From Chenopodium formosanum (taxonomy: Eukaryota; Streptophyta; Magnoliopsida; Caryophyllales; Amaranthaceae), in assembly GCA_024500155.1 (NCBI GenBank), contig CM044874.1, forward strand, positions 72,525,795 to 72,589,794: a DNA stretch of 64,000 nucleotides, given 5' to 3'. The notes below the pieces were generated by a model that saw only the letters and a list, made by a program, of their open reading frames with translations, did not search any database and was not told the DNA's origin. This document shows positions 49,704-62,400 of the stretch, piece after piece; position 1 is the stretch's first letter; every line of letters starts with the position of its first letter. The position numbers and the translations under genes are program-made.

Positions 49704-49880
49704 TGTATGTACTTTTGGATCTTTGACCTCTATCAAGTGTAATCATGAATTATCAAATGGCTCGAAATGTTGTTTTGTGTTGTAGCCTTGTAGGTACTTC
49801 TTTCATGGGTTAGTCCAAGTAGAATAATAATAAATACTTAATGTTGCAATAAATTGATCAAATGTTTTCAAGAAATTCTG
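49704..49880 (+). pseudogene. Displaced 3' untranslated relic of the GDSL duplicate
   Basis: GTATGTACTTTTGGATC, ATCAAGTGTAATCATG, AAATGTTGTTTTGTG and TACTTCTTTCATGGGTTAG run in the same order as in the 3' flank of the intact GDSL gene (43300-43480). I read this as the continuation of the broken exon at 45656-45965, pushed away by two MULE-like elements and a MITE. Confidence 0.65.
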
Positions 49881-50360
49881 TAGAAAAAAAATCAAAACAC
49901 CCCTTAAAAAGAAATTTTCAAATAAAAATTACAGTAACTACCTATTTAAAAAAAATGTAATTGTTGAAATCCATTGTACCACTTATGAGTGTCCCACATT
50001 GGAGAAAGAGGAGAGATAGTTTCACTTTATAAGGTAGAGGAGTACCTCCTACTATTGCCAATTGATTTTAGTATGGAAGCTTTAAAGCCTAATTTGTGGA
50101 CCAAACTCTCCTCCTCCTTATTCGGGTTGCCTAGACCCATTTTATATTTTTTCGAAATTGGGGTGTTAGCCCTTGATAGACAAACACATTAGATAAAATC
50201 AAATCGATCGGCAAAAATAAGGTGAAATAAACAAGCCTTTATTTTCTTTTTAATAGAAGCAAGGCTTAAATCAAATTGAAATATATTAATGTATGGATTT
50301 TGCTAACGAGCGCCCCGTAGCGTTAGATAAGGAATATTTATATTGGTTAAAATAGTACTC

Positions 50361-50490
<130 letters not shown>

Positions 50491-50491
50491 A

Positions 50492-50560
50492 GGAACGCTA
50501 GCTATATGCTTAACACATGCAAGTCGAACGTTGTTTTCAGGGAGCTAGGCAGAAGGAAAC
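50492..50560 (+). pseudogene. rrn18: Fragment of mitochondrial 18S rRNA gene
   Basis: GAACGCTAGCTATATGCTTA followed by ACACATGCAAGTCGAACG is the conserved 5' region of small-subunit rRNA, in the plant mitochondrial version. GGGAGCTAGGCAGAAGGAAA follows. Similarity stops near 50560. Only about 70 of some 1,900 bases are present, so it cannot function as an rRNA gene. Confidence 0.88.
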
Positions 50561-50698
50561 GGGACGCCAAGCCGATTCACCGCGAAAAGACTAAATCTTC
50601 TCTTCAAGAAGATTTAAAATGATCTTCGGCAAATTGGATTCGACATCGAAGTCTTTCTTTTTATCAAACTCGTTCTTACCACCATTCTATTGAAGCGA

Positions 50699-51133
50699 AT
50701 GGGGAACAGTGCTCATGCTATACAGATGGGAATGGAAGAAAAAGAAAATCCAATGGGTAAAACAAAGGAAATGGTTCGAGAATTTATTCTGCTCAAGATA
50801 CGGAAAAGGCCGGAGCAGCTGACAGTGGAGCAGCTATTGGGGTCAATTAATGAATTAGAATTTCAAATAAAATCAATAGTCATTGCGGAAGGCAAAGAAA
50901 ACGACTACTTTTTTTATCGAGTAGGGCTTCAAACGCACGATGCCTCAAAGAATACGTATAAGTCTAAGACCAAAAACCTTTTTTCGGAAGTTCCAGACGA
51001 GGATTTCTCGGCTTTGGCAACCAAAGGAATAGGATCGTGGGCGAGTTCCCTGTGCGCTCGGGACGTGGAGGTCCTACATTGCTCTGGTGAACTTGAAAAA
51101 AACCGACTTGTCAGAATATATAAATCAAATTGA
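50699..51133 (+). CDS. Unrecognised open frame inside the NUMT
   Basis: From the first ATG at 50699 (MGNSAHAIQMG) the frame runs 144 codons to a stop. A longer version would need a TTG start at 50690. The product is soluble-looking, with a basic N-terminal half (FILLKIRKRPEQLTVEQLLG), a middle IKSIVIAEGKENDYFFYRVG and a C-terminal ARDVEVLHCSGELEKNRLVR. No membrane segment and no family I recognise. Codon composition differs from the surrounding nuclear DNA and suits a plant mitochondrial ORF. It is probably not expressed from the nucleus; no promoter or transit peptide is evident. The intact frame suggests recent transfer. Confidence 0.4.
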   Translation: MGNSAHAIQMGMEEKENPMGKTKEMVREFILLKIRKRPEQLTVEQLLGSINELEFQIKSIVIAEGKENDYFFYRVGLQTHDASKNTYKSKTKNLFSEVPDEDFSALATKGIGSWASSLCARDVEVLHCSGELEKNRLVRIYKSN

Positions 51134-51176
51134 AATATATATATTCTTTGATTATAATTAAGGCCCGTTCAATTCA

Positions 51177-51178
<2 letters not shown>

Positions 51179-51217
<39 letters not shown>
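51179..51217. repeat. (TA)n microsatellite right of the mitochondrial insertion
   Basis: About twenty TA units, directly preceded by GGCCCGTTCAATTCACC (51162), which matches the outer end of the Tourist-like MITE at position 3. It looks like an orphan MITE end. Confidence 0.95.
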
Positions 51218-51221
<4 letters not shown>

Positions 51222-51239
51222 CAATCAATAATCAATAAA

Positions 51240-51665
51240 TCTATAACTATAACTAAAGTAGAAACCGCTAACATCATTATTGCCTATGTGTCAACTTTTT
51301 ATTAAAAAATTTCCCTCCTAAACTATAAGTGACATCATCCTCTTTTTTATTTTATTTTTTTCTTTTTTCCTTTCAAGATAATAACTAAAGCTAATGTTTG
51401 GAAAAGCTAAATTAATTACACATTTTCATAAACACTTATTTTTCTTTTTACTAAATTGACTAACAACATTACGACATAGTTGGTGGTTGGCTTCTTCATT
51501 TCTCCTTCTTTCCTCCTATATTAACCATTAAACACTAATGCAAGTATTTTTTTTTTTTTAAAAAAATATTTTAATTATAAATTAAATTAGAATATTTAAC
51601 ATCATGTCTTCTAATACGTGTGATCAAATATTTTATTACTAAAACCGTGCATTGCACGGGACTAA
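51240..51665 (+). mobile_element. Candidate non-autonomous Helitron
   Basis: It starts TCTATAACTATAACTAAAG and ends with the hairpin CCGTGCATTGCACGG (51645-51659) followed within two bases by CTAA. Helitrons begin TC and end with a short hairpin and CTRR without target duplications. The hairpin-to-CTRR distance is shorter than usual. A second element start-like sequence, TATATTTATATACTAAAAG, follows directly. Confidence 0.45.
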
Positions 51666-52375
51666 CCTATATTTATATACTAAAAGACACACCAGTAATG
51701 ACACGTGTCATCTCCTGATGTATCCTTGTGATTTTGTTTTTTTTTTTTTTTTTTTTTTTTGACAAAATCTATGATAAAAAAAATTAAAAAAAAAATTAAA
51801 ACTTATGATGCTCTATTTCTTTAATTTGTAAGAAAACTAAAATACTTCCTACAATATTTTACTTAATTTAAAACTTCTTCCTACTATATTCTATTACTCC
51901 GCATAGGAAATAATCACTAAATTTGATGCTCCTTACTTAATATATAATAAATTTGGTTAAGATAGTAGTAAAATATTTCATCATAATATATACGCACAAG
52001 GTATTAGTCAAATAATATAAATTTTTTTCTAAAAAAAAAATTTTTTAAGGTAGTTGAAATACTTTGAATAAATCATCAACAAAAAAAAAAAAAAATGCAA
52101 ATAAGTTATTCTAACCATGAACATTTAGATATTTTTACTTACTATAAAATAATATGTATGTATTTCATGTCCAAAAAAAATGAAGTCGAGCATTTATATT
52201 ATTATTATTTCTTTTTGATATATAATATAAAAACTCTTTAATCTATTTAATTTTCCCCTACATTATATTGGTTGAAAAAGATGAAAATGAAGATTGAAAT
52301 AATTGATTGATGATGTATTATTGTACTATATGTGGCTTATTGTAATTTGCATTATTACTATATGTATTAGCTTAA
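51666..52375. other. Intergenic A+T-rich sequence, no gene found
   Basis: Contains a palindrome TGACACGTGTCA near 51699 and a T-run near 51740. No coding frame. It may be the body of a second Helitron-like element whose end I cannot place. Confidence 0.4.
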
Positions 52376-52605
52376 GGGCTTGTTTGGCATCAGTTTTGGT
52401 TTTTAGTTTTCTGTTTTTTTGAAAACCAAAAACCAAAAACAGGAAACAAGAAAAAGGTGTTTCCACTTTTCTGTTGTCAGTTTTCAAAATTATCCTAATT
52501 TTGATAAGTTAATATAATTTTTGATTCATTATGGGACACATATCATATACTTTTAGAAAACAAAAAACCGAAAAACAGTTGACCACAGCAATGCCAAAAG
52601 AACCC
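52376..52605. mobile_element. MITE of the GGCTTGTTTG family, copy 2
   Basis: Left end GGGCTTGTTTGGCATCAG and right end, read inward, GGGTTCTTTTGGCATTGC. TTA-containing flanks lie on both sides. It is highly similar over ~225 bp to 20197-20424, which together define the family. Confidence 0.85.
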
Positions 52606-53346
52606 TTAGTTATATAATTTGTATTTATTAATTTACTTTAGACTTGTTTTCTTATACTCGTCTCCAATTGATCTCACATCATCTAACTCCGAAATAGATT
52701 TTACAACCCCATTCCATATCATACTTCACTCACACACATTCTCCACATTTCCCACAACCCTTATTTATAAGGTATAACAAAACTTTTTTGCTACATTCTC
52801 ATCACCAGTTGACAAAATACACTCGATAACCATTATTAAATTCTTCACATTAAACATAATACTCACGTCAATTTGTACACTAAATCGAATTATTTACCCA
52901 AGAAAGATAATATAAAAATTAATTATGTCAATACATAAATACATAATTAATTATGTATATGTATCAATATAATGTAAACATATAATTTTACGTAATTTGT
53001 TAATAATGTATAAATAATTTTATTCAGAATTCAGGTTAATTATCTAACTTCAAACACATGGATTCTAATTTGTACATTACATTGACTTATTTCCCCAAGA
53101 AAGATAATGTAAAAATTATTTATGTCGATACATAAAAACATAATAAATTGTATGTATTAATATAATGTAAACATATAGTTTTACGCAATTTGTTAATGGT
53201 GTATAAATAGTTTTATTCCGAGTTTGTGTTAATATTAACTTTACATCAAATATTATTTAAGTGAGGGTAAAGTATTATGATGAGGAGGAGTTATGGCCAC
53301 ATGTTGAATGTCGAGGAAGATCAATAACATGGTTGTCATTTGAAAT
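52606..53346. other. Intergenic A+T-rich sequence, no gene found
   Basis: Contains an internal repeat: CAAGAAAGATAATATAAAAATTA-like sequence at 52900-53000 recurs at 53097-53210 with ACATAAA and ATAATGTAAACATATA, an imperfect duplication of about 200 bp. No genes. Confidence 0.5.
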
Positions 53347-53790
53347 TCAGATATATGATGAGGAGGACATCCTTGCATATTTAATATTGTCACCCCATAT
53401 GAACCAGTTGCTACGCTCAATTATATGCAATATAGTTATCAAGTGATTTTGGGACAATCTCTCTGCAACTTTCATGGCATACTCTACACCGTATGGAAGT
53501 GGGCAAAAGAAAACATCTTGAGAAGCATCTTCAATTTCAGCGAACCCAAATTCTTTTTTATGTTCCAGTAATGAAACTGACTTAAACTCACCCTTTTCAG
53601 ATTTGTGCAAATTACTGAAGAGGATCTCAATATTAGTTTCAGATTTCTCCATTGCTTTATGGATGACATGACGGCATGTCAGTATCATGTTATACCTCAT
53701 TCTTTCAGCAAAATAAAACCATAACCACAATTATTATTTTCTACCTCAATACAAACAATCACAGCTTCATCAATGTCCAGAACTTTTATA
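53347..53790 (-). pseudogene. Degenerate trypsin-like (Deg/HtrA-type) protease fragment
   Basis: Read on the minus strand, IKVLDIDEAVIVCIEVENNN then CGYGFILL is followed, in another frame, by MILTCRHVIHKAM. It continues with LEHKKEFGFAEIEDASQDVF and FCPLPYG. A Gly-x-Gly-Phe-Ile strand followed by T-C-R-H-V matches the catalytic His region of chymotrypsin-fold proteases, and the later Asp in ASQDVFFCPLP sits where the catalytic Asp would be. The Ser region is missing. The frame change between the two blocks and the lack of splice sites indicate a pseudogene fragment. The family call is moderate; a Do-like protease is my best guess. Confidence 0.4.
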
Positions 53791-55368
53791 GGTTTATATT
53801 GAGTCTTTTCGTATAGAATTGTGGGGAATTAAACTAGTGTGAGAATAGTGAACAAAAAATATATACTACACAAGGCTTATTCACACTACACACTTACCAA
53901 CCTAATCTTAAAATCCTATGAAAGGAAGAGGAAGCCAAAAGTACTTTAAGGATGTTGGTACTGCAAAATTTCACATGTCCGGGAAACAGGATATAGAATG
54001 AAGATGAAGTACATGAAAATGAATGCAATTGAATATTTAATAGAAAAATAGCCAGGTTGATGTTTAAGGTTGTTAGGAAATCAGGGTGTAATTGTGTTTG
54101 ATTAATGCGGAACAAGTCAATGAAATTAAGGACGAGAAAAACAATAAAGAAGATATACAAAGAACACAAGGATTTACGTGGTTCGGTCAAAATATACCTA
54201 AATCCACGGGTGGGGGATTCGAGAGCTTCTTCACTGCAATGGAGAAAGAAACAAGAGAATAATACAAGTAGTCTTAAATCTAATGACTCAAAAGATATGA
54301 TCTAAATGATCAACTAAAGGGTCCTTTTATAACATATGGAAACCCTAATAAAACCCTAAGATTGTTCCTCAAGTATATTCAAATAGCCATCATAGAAAAG
54401 ATATAATTTTAGGAAATATTCCATAAATTATCCTAGAATAACCTAACTACCGAGCTATAGCTCGGCAGCTAGCTCATGCCTGCCGCAAGTCCTCATAGGG
54501 CCGAGCTATAGCTCGCAGCCTCGTTGCAAATTTCCAGCTTCGTCAGGTTTTCCTAAAATGGTCATAACTTTCTTGTTTCTTATCAGAATTGGGCATATAA
54601 CCTATAATTGGAAATCTCTTGAACCAAGCTATCACCTACAACTTGAATCACCTCAAAATTGCTTGTAGTTTGAGAGATATCTGCGCTCAAAGTCAAACCC
54701 TACTAAATTTCGAGTCACAATTTAACAAAGGTCAATATGGTTATGATTCCCCTAAACTAGTTGCACTACTATTTTCAAGTTATAGTAAAGAAAAGAGGTG
54801 AAAAAAGATCATATTACAATAATATAAGCCACCTTTATCAATAATAACACAAAATTTCAATTAAGGTGAAGTTATAAAGAATTTTGTACCAAAAATAAGC
54901 AAGGACATAGTTTAAATAAATTTAATACGACATATCCTCAGGCAGCAGACATATCAAGCAGGTCCAATTAGGCCCATCATTCTCTTTTACTCCCATGAAT
55001 AGTTTACCTAGCATCTTAAGACTCCTAACCCTGTAATTTAACTCTCTAATGCTTTACCAACACTCATAACACCCTATCAAAAACAAGTTCTTTAGATTTG
55101 TAAGTAGGGATGATAAAGACACACCGACTTGTTCACAGACATGATATGATCATATTCTTATCCACTATAGCACCTCATCAAATTCATACCAAAAACTAGA
55201 GGGAGATAAAATAACCCTACTAAAGCTTACCTAGAGTGCACATCAAGGACATTGCATTTTGCAAGTGGTAAGGAAACTAACTTAAAATACATACCAAAGC
55301 ACGCCGTTATCGGTCATTCATTACTAGCGGATAATTACTATCATATGGTATGAAATTTTTTCCCTAGA
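53791..55368. other. Repeat-derived intergenic block, possible LTR remnant
   Basis: GGATTTACGTGGTTCGGTCA followed by AATCCACGGG (near 54172) is a word I associate with plant LTR retrotransposon termini. The palindrome CCGAGCTATAGCTCGG (54450-54465) recurs with one change at 54501-54516. No second LTR, primer site or coding region was found. Confidence 0.35.
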
Positions 55369-56310
55369 GGCGGATGCAGATGCACCATGCTTCATGCATC
55401 CAATTTACTTTTAAAAAAGGCGAAATGAACATGTAGTTGTTCAGTAAAAAACATATAGTTATTTTGTAAAAAACATATAGCTATTTTGTAAAACAACATT
55501 CAGCTTTATGTTCTTTACATAAATCTAAAGAACATCCGTAATATTAATAGAGAACATGACAATATAATGTAATGAAATAATAACAAAAGAACATAATACA
55601 CAGTAGGTATTTTTTAAAGAACATCTAGCTTTTCAATTTTTAGATGAATTATTTGTTCCATAATTGAAGAGTTTTGGTGATAATTTCCCAATCACAATTT
55701 AAAAATTTGTATATTTTTCTTCATATTTTAATTTCACTTGTTTGAATTCTTTAGAGAGAGGAATAAAAATCTTAGAGAGAGAAATAGAAAATTTGAAGAG
55801 GAAAAGAAATTCTACTAATAGAAGAGTAAAAAGACGATGGTTGCGCATTTAGATCGAGTTTCGTGGTGCTTTTGATCATTGGTTTGTTAATGGAGTGATT
55901 ATTAATGAAGGTGAATATGTGGATTTGTTAATCAATGATAGAAGGTAATTTTGAATGAAATTTTGTGTTTATTTTTCATTAATTGTGTTACTTTAGATTT
56001 GAACTAGAATATTTTGTAATCATAAAATTCATTGTTTATTTTCCTTTTTGAAATTTGATGAATTTGGATGTTGAATTTGAGAATAATGTGACAAAGGTTG
56101 AAGATTATGTTCTTTATAAGATAGTGTTATGTTCGTTGTTATTAATAGCTCTATGTTTTTTTTTTTTTTTTTTATCACTTATGTTCTTTTATTATATTGC
56201 TCATGTTCTTTTAATTTTAGCTAAATGTTCTTTACGTCTCTATATAATGTTCTTTCCGTTTTTTTTTTTTTTTGGAACGGATATACCATGCGCATGATAT
56301 ATCCGCCACC
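55369..56310. mobile_element. Candidate non-autonomous DNA transposon with hairpin ends
   Basis: Both ends begin GGCGGAT (left directly, right on the other strand), and each end is a small hairpin: GGATGCA..TGCATCC on the left and GGATATA..TATATCC on the right. The subterminal parts carry inverted AAAGAACAT words (several near 55515-55630 and their complements near 56110-56250). No target duplication was found and the superfamily is open. Confidence 0.5.
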
Positions 56311-56445
56311 ACAAACCACTAATTGTCATATGGTAACTGCCTCATTTTCCCCATTTAACTCTTACTACTAGTACTAATTACCCAAATTTGATTCATCATT
56401 TACTTTACTAATTGCAGCATAATCGTGTTAAATTATTGCGAAACA

Positions 56446-59400
56446 ATGGCAAAAACTCCATCTTTGGTGAACCTCTGCTATGGTGCCCTTCAAAGTCACA
56501 TCCTTTATGGTATAATAATATTCTTAATTTTCTTTTTGCCTAATTTTAGTTAAAATATTCATTAATTTGTATATCAAATTTTTCATCTTTTTTCTTGGGA
56601 TTTATAATTTTTTTTTTTTTAAATATAAATTTTTGCAGGGGAAGATGATGAGATTGTGCAGGGAATATATGAGCTACCCACTGAGCTGTTTGATGGTTTA
56701 TTGAAGAAGCTGCCTGCATTAGCCCTCCAAAAATTGCAATTACAAATGTATGTACTCTTTGATTTCCACTTCAATTCACAAAATTAAAAAAAAACCCAAC
56801 TTCTGATTAGGTTATATTATTGTTTGTTTTCGCTTCAATTCTCTTTATTTGATGATTTTGCTTGGTTTTTTTTAATTTGATCTATCAAGTTATGGGGAGG
56901 CGGGGCGGGCGGGGTGGGGATTGTATTGCTTATGTGTAGATAATCTTGTATGTTGTTCATTGTATTGCTAATGTGCCAGTTTTAAGGAGTTAATAATGCT
57001 TGGCTCTTTGAATTTGGTTTGGTATTGACAAGTTAGAGTAGTGTGAGGACTATTGGAATAGGGCTAATTATGTGTTCAGTCTTTGAGTTAAAATGGGCGG
57101 TAATTCATAACAGTTTATTGGATAGTAAGAGGGGTGTGGACTGCGGACCGATTAAGCCTAACCTTCTATTGCGGATGTCAAGCTTGCTGAATATAATCAT
57201 AGTTTTGCACTTGTGCTTGAACCAAGCTCGAGTGGAATGCTGAGCTGCATTGCTTTTCATGTTTATTAAGCAAACAAGATTAGCTTTTTAATGACTAGCC
57301 TTACTTATCTATTTAAGCGTCTTTGTTACATCAATTTTGACATATTTATGACTAGTGATGTTGATTATATACCCGTCATCCATCAATGTCATCCCTTGTG
57401 AAAATGAACATCTTCTAGGTGCGAAGGAGGGGATACCTATTTTTGTCTATGGAGTGTTGGAAATATTTCCCCAAGTTCTAGATATTTATTTTTGTGTTAT
57501 TCTATATATCCTGGCAGGCCTTTGGAGAGACAGACTGAGTTTGACCTTGAGTATGATTGCTCTCGAAATGGAAGGAAGCGTGTGAGGTAAGATTCTCATT
57601 CAATGGCATTCTTTCTCCTTTCCGGCAAAGTTGGATTGTAATATTCAGTACTCTTTCTCAGATATGGCAAGTTCGAAATTGCATGGAAGGCATTATTTTC
57701 CTTGCGTTGGCCTGAACTTGTCAAGCATTCCCAAGAGAACCTTTCTTCACAAAAAAGTATGTTGGAATGTGAAGCAACATTTGACTGGCAACATAAGTAT
57801 TGGGAACTGCATCTTCAGAAGTATGTGAAACGACAAAACAAGCTAGCTCATTTTTTCAATCAAAATTCCATTTGATCATGACTTATTTTCAGGCTTCTCA
57901 CCCATATGTTAGTTGCTTTGATGCAGCTGCAGAGAGAGCTATGTTACCGTCTTTTAATGGATGTGTTGGGGATGTTCAAATTCCAGGTACCTCGATGCTT
58001 TCTTCAAGGTTTAATTGGATGTGAAGTTTTGATGTGTTAGATTGGCTTTATATTATTTTGAAACATTATTATAGTGGGCTACCAATATTTTTTATTTAGC
58101 CAATTCATCTGCCATACAATTATTGAATATGGGGCATGGGATAAAAACTTTATTTGGTGGAAGCTCTGGTAATTAGTTGAACTGATTGATAGAGAATATT
58201 ACTCATATTCTCTAAGTAAATACTCTTAGTTAATACTCTATGACCTTTGGTGTATTGCAACTTCTCATATACTTAGGTTTGTCAGTATTATGTATCTTCT
58301 CATATGCCTAGGTTGTAATCTATATATTGGATGAATGAGAATATGCAAGACAAGGAGTTTTATACTATCTTACATGGTATCACAGCCACCTAAGGTTTTT
58401 CTTTTCTCTACCTTAGCCGATCTTGGACAGTGTGCCTAGCTGCCTCCTTCTACCCTCTGCCAACCAACCCTTCTCTTCCAATGGCTGGTGATGACGACTT
58501 AACCCCTCCTCCTCCTTCACCCACAACCTTCCATCCGGCTTACGCCGTATCCAACATCAAGAATTTGATGAGCATCACTCTCGATCAAGAGGAAGGACAA
58601 TATGCTACTTGGGTCGAATTGTTCCAAATTCAAGCATGTGCCTTTAACGTTCTCGACCACATTGACAGCGACGTTTCTCGTCCTACCGACATCGATGATG
58701 CAACATGGAAGCGCCTTGACGCTATCGTCAAGCAGTGGATTTATGGCACCATTTCAAAGGACTTGGTTCACACAATCATGAAACCCGGGGCTACGGCTAT
58801 CGAACTTTGGGAACGCCTTGCCGACCTTTTTCATGACAATAAGCACACTCATGCCGTGTACCTTGAGGAGCAAGAATTTTGCCAACATGACCGAATATTG
58901 TAGGCAAATTAAGTTGCTAGCGGATCAATTGAGCAATGTTGACAACCCAGTTTCTGAGCATGACACGGCTGCCGCAATGATTCAACAATCAGACCCTCTA
59001 CCTAGTTTTAATCAAGCCCGTTCTCGTTTTTTATTGGAAGAAACTAGGAAAAACAAGCAAGAGGAGCACGATCAACATGTCTTGGTTGCTCAACAATCTC
59101 TCTCTAACACCACCACCACTCCGGCACCACAGCCGTCCTCCGACCATCAGCAGCGCCGCGGTGGCCGTGGTGGTGGCAGGGGACGTGGCCGCAATCCCAC
59201 GCGAAATGGGAAAGGTCGTGGTCGAGGAGGAAAACCACAACAACAGCAAGCTCAACATTTCCCTCCTCAGGCCCAAGCCCAAACCGCACCTATATGGGGA
59301 GCCCAACCCCAATGGCAGAATTTTAACTATGGGCAGTGGGCTTCCCCACCATGCCCCTATCCTACTGGGCCGGCCCAACCGCACTTTAGGCCTCCTCAGC

Positions 59401-62400
59401 AAGGCATCCTTGGACCTCGTCCAACCCAACAACAACCTTACTTTGCTCCAACCTCTCAACAGGCCCAATATGGGCCCCTTATGTCTCCAACGGACTTGGG
59501 TCAGGCCTATAGCTCCATGAGTTTAAAACAGCCCGATAATGGTTGGTAGATGGATATCGGTGCATCATCCCATCTCACTCACAACTCCGGTAATCTCTCT
59601 AAATTACTTCCTTTGAGTTTTCCTCAATTTATTTTGGTTGGAGATGGTAAACGCATTCCAATTCAAGGCTATGGTACTACCACCACACCCTCCCCCAATC
59701 CTCCTTTTACCCTCAACAATGTCCTTTTTACTCCTAATATCATTAAAAATTTAATTTCTGTTAGGAAATTCACTAGTGAAAATTCAGTCTCTGTTGAATT
59801 TGACCCTTTTGGTTTTTCTGTGAAGGATCTCAATACGGGGAAACCTCTAGCGAGGTGCAGTAGTGTGGGGGACCTCTATCCTTTCACTTCTTCTTCCGCT
59901 TCTTCAGTCAACCGCTAGAGAAAAGCTTTCTCTAGCTGCAATCTCTCCTTCTATCTGGCACAGTCGCCTCGGTCATCCTAGCGAACCAGTTTTCAATGCT
60001 TTGAGGAATAGAAACTTATTTCCATGTAATAAGGGATCAAATTCCCATTTTTGCTATTCTTGTCCATTAGGGAAGCATGTTAGACTTCCTTTTAAATCCT
60101 CTGTATCAGTTACTTTCTCTCCTTTTGATATTATTCATGCGGATTTATGGACTTCACCTATTACTAGCAAATTGGGTCATAAGTATTTTTTAGTACTTCT
60201 TGATGATTTCTCACATTTTGTTTGGGTTTATCCTCTAAAATTTAAATCTCAAAGTGTATGACATTTTTCTTCAGTTTAGGGCTTATGTTCTCACACAATT
60301 TGAAAAGAACATTAAAACTTTTCAAAGTGACAATAGTCGTGAATTTCATAATTCCCCTTTTCAACAATTTTGTATGACAAATGGCCTTCGTTTCCGTTCT
60401 TCTTGCCCAAACACCTCTTCTCAAAATGGGAAGGCCGAACGAATGATCCGTACCATCACTAATATGGTTCGCACTCTTCTTTTTCATGCATCACTCCGCA
60501 CCCTCTTTTTGGGTTTATGCTCTCTCGGTTGTCACACACACACTTAACATTCTTCCCACTACTACCTTGAAGAATAAGTGTCCCACCGAAATTCTTTTTC
60601 GTCGTGTTCCCACATATGACCATGTTCGAATTTTCGGTTGTTTGTGCTACCCTAACCTCTCCTCAACCGCCCAACATAAATTGGCACCTCGTTCTACTCC
60701 GTGCATTTTTTTGGGCTATCCGAGTATTCATAGAGGCTATCTTTGTTATGATCTTTCGACTAACAAGACGATTATATCTCGTCATGTCCCTTTCGTTGAA
60801 CACATTTTTCCTTTCTCTAATATCCAAAAATTTAGAGAATCTGACTATGAGTTTCTTGAGTCTACTGTTTCTTCAACGATCACTCAACATGTTCAAACCC
60901 ATGGTCCAATCCCTTCTCCAGCCCACACGCCCCCAAGGCCCAACACCCATTCCGGCCCACTTCCCCCACCCATCCAAACCACACAAAACACGGAGCCCTC
61001 CCTTACTCCCCTAACACCTGATGGGCGGAATAGCCCACTGGCTGGGCGTGGGCCTGTTCAATCAGCCACGGCCCACCAGTGTGCTACCCATCAGGTTAGC
61101 CCACCTCCCTCTCCTCCCCTAAGCCCTTTTTCTCCAACTAGCCCAATTCTGCCACCATTATCTCCTCAAATGCAGACCCGTGCCAAGCATGGGATCTTTA
61201 AACCAAAAGTGCCTTTCAATTTGTCTGTTCAAGCTATTTCTCCTCTCCCCAAGAGCCCGAAACTTGCCTTGCTTGATCCTAATTGGAATGCGGCCATGGT
61301 CGAGGAATTTAATGCTCTCTCCAACCAACATACTTGGGATCTTGTTCCAAGACCGGAGGGAGTTAACATCATTCGGTGCATGTGGTTATACAAGCATAAA
61401 TTTAAGGAGAATGGGGATCTTGAGAGACACAAGGCTCGCCTTGTTGTCAATGGGAAATCACAAGAGGTTGGCGTAGATTGTGACGAAACTTTTAGTCCGG
61501 TCGTGAAACTGGCTACTATTCGCACCGTACTAAGTATTGCAATGGGGAAAAATTGGCCTATACACCAATTGGACGTTAAAAATGCATTTCTTCATGGGGA
61601 CTTGAAAGAAACGGTGTATATGCATCAACCGCCGGGTTTTGTGAATCGTGATACTCCCAATTATGTGTGCCGGCTCCGAAAATCCTTATATGGTTTGAAA
61701 CAAGCACCCCGTGCTTGGTACCAACGGTTTGCATCATATCTCTTGCACATTGGCTTCACTTATAGCACAAGTGACACTTCATTGTTCATTTTTCACCATG
61801 GAAAGGACACGGCTTACCTATTGCTATATGTGGACGACATTGTTATTACGGCTTCTTCGGAAGGATTAAAATCCTCAATCATTTCTTTGCTCAAGTTCGA
61901 ATTTCAAATGTCTGATCTTGGCAAGCTTAGTTTTTTTTTGGGAATTAAGGTCCACCGCAATGCTAACGACATGTTCCTTTCTCAACATAAATATGCTGAA
62001 GAGATCCTCCACCGAGCACATATGTCCTCTTGCAAAGCTGCTGCCACACCCGTGGACACTCAACCGAAGCTTAGTGCCACGACAGGTGCCCCTGTTTCGG
62101 ACCCTTCTTTATACCGAAGCTTAGCCGGTGCTCTTCAATATTTAACATTCACTCGGCCTGACATTGCGTACGCGGTCCAGCAAATATGTTTATTCATGCA
62201 TGACCCTCGAGAACCTCACTTCAATGCTCTAAAACGCATATTGCGGTACATCAAGTGGACGGTTGATCATGGTCTTCAATTGTTTCCCTCTGCTTCGACC
62301 AACCTCATAGCTTACACGGATGCCGATTGGGGTGGCTGCCCCGACTCTAGGCGTTCTACTTCCGGCTATTGCGTGTTCTTGGGGGATAATCTGGTTTCTT

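Noticed and set aside
57893..57986. Shorter exon 5 of the host gene ending at the first GT (57987)
   Set aside because: Joining it to exon 6 places a stop two codons later; the donor at 58009 keeps the frame open.
59031..59468. Antisense and shifted frames in the copia gag region
   Set aside because: The sense frame carries gag features; the others are products of Gln/Gly-rich codon composition.
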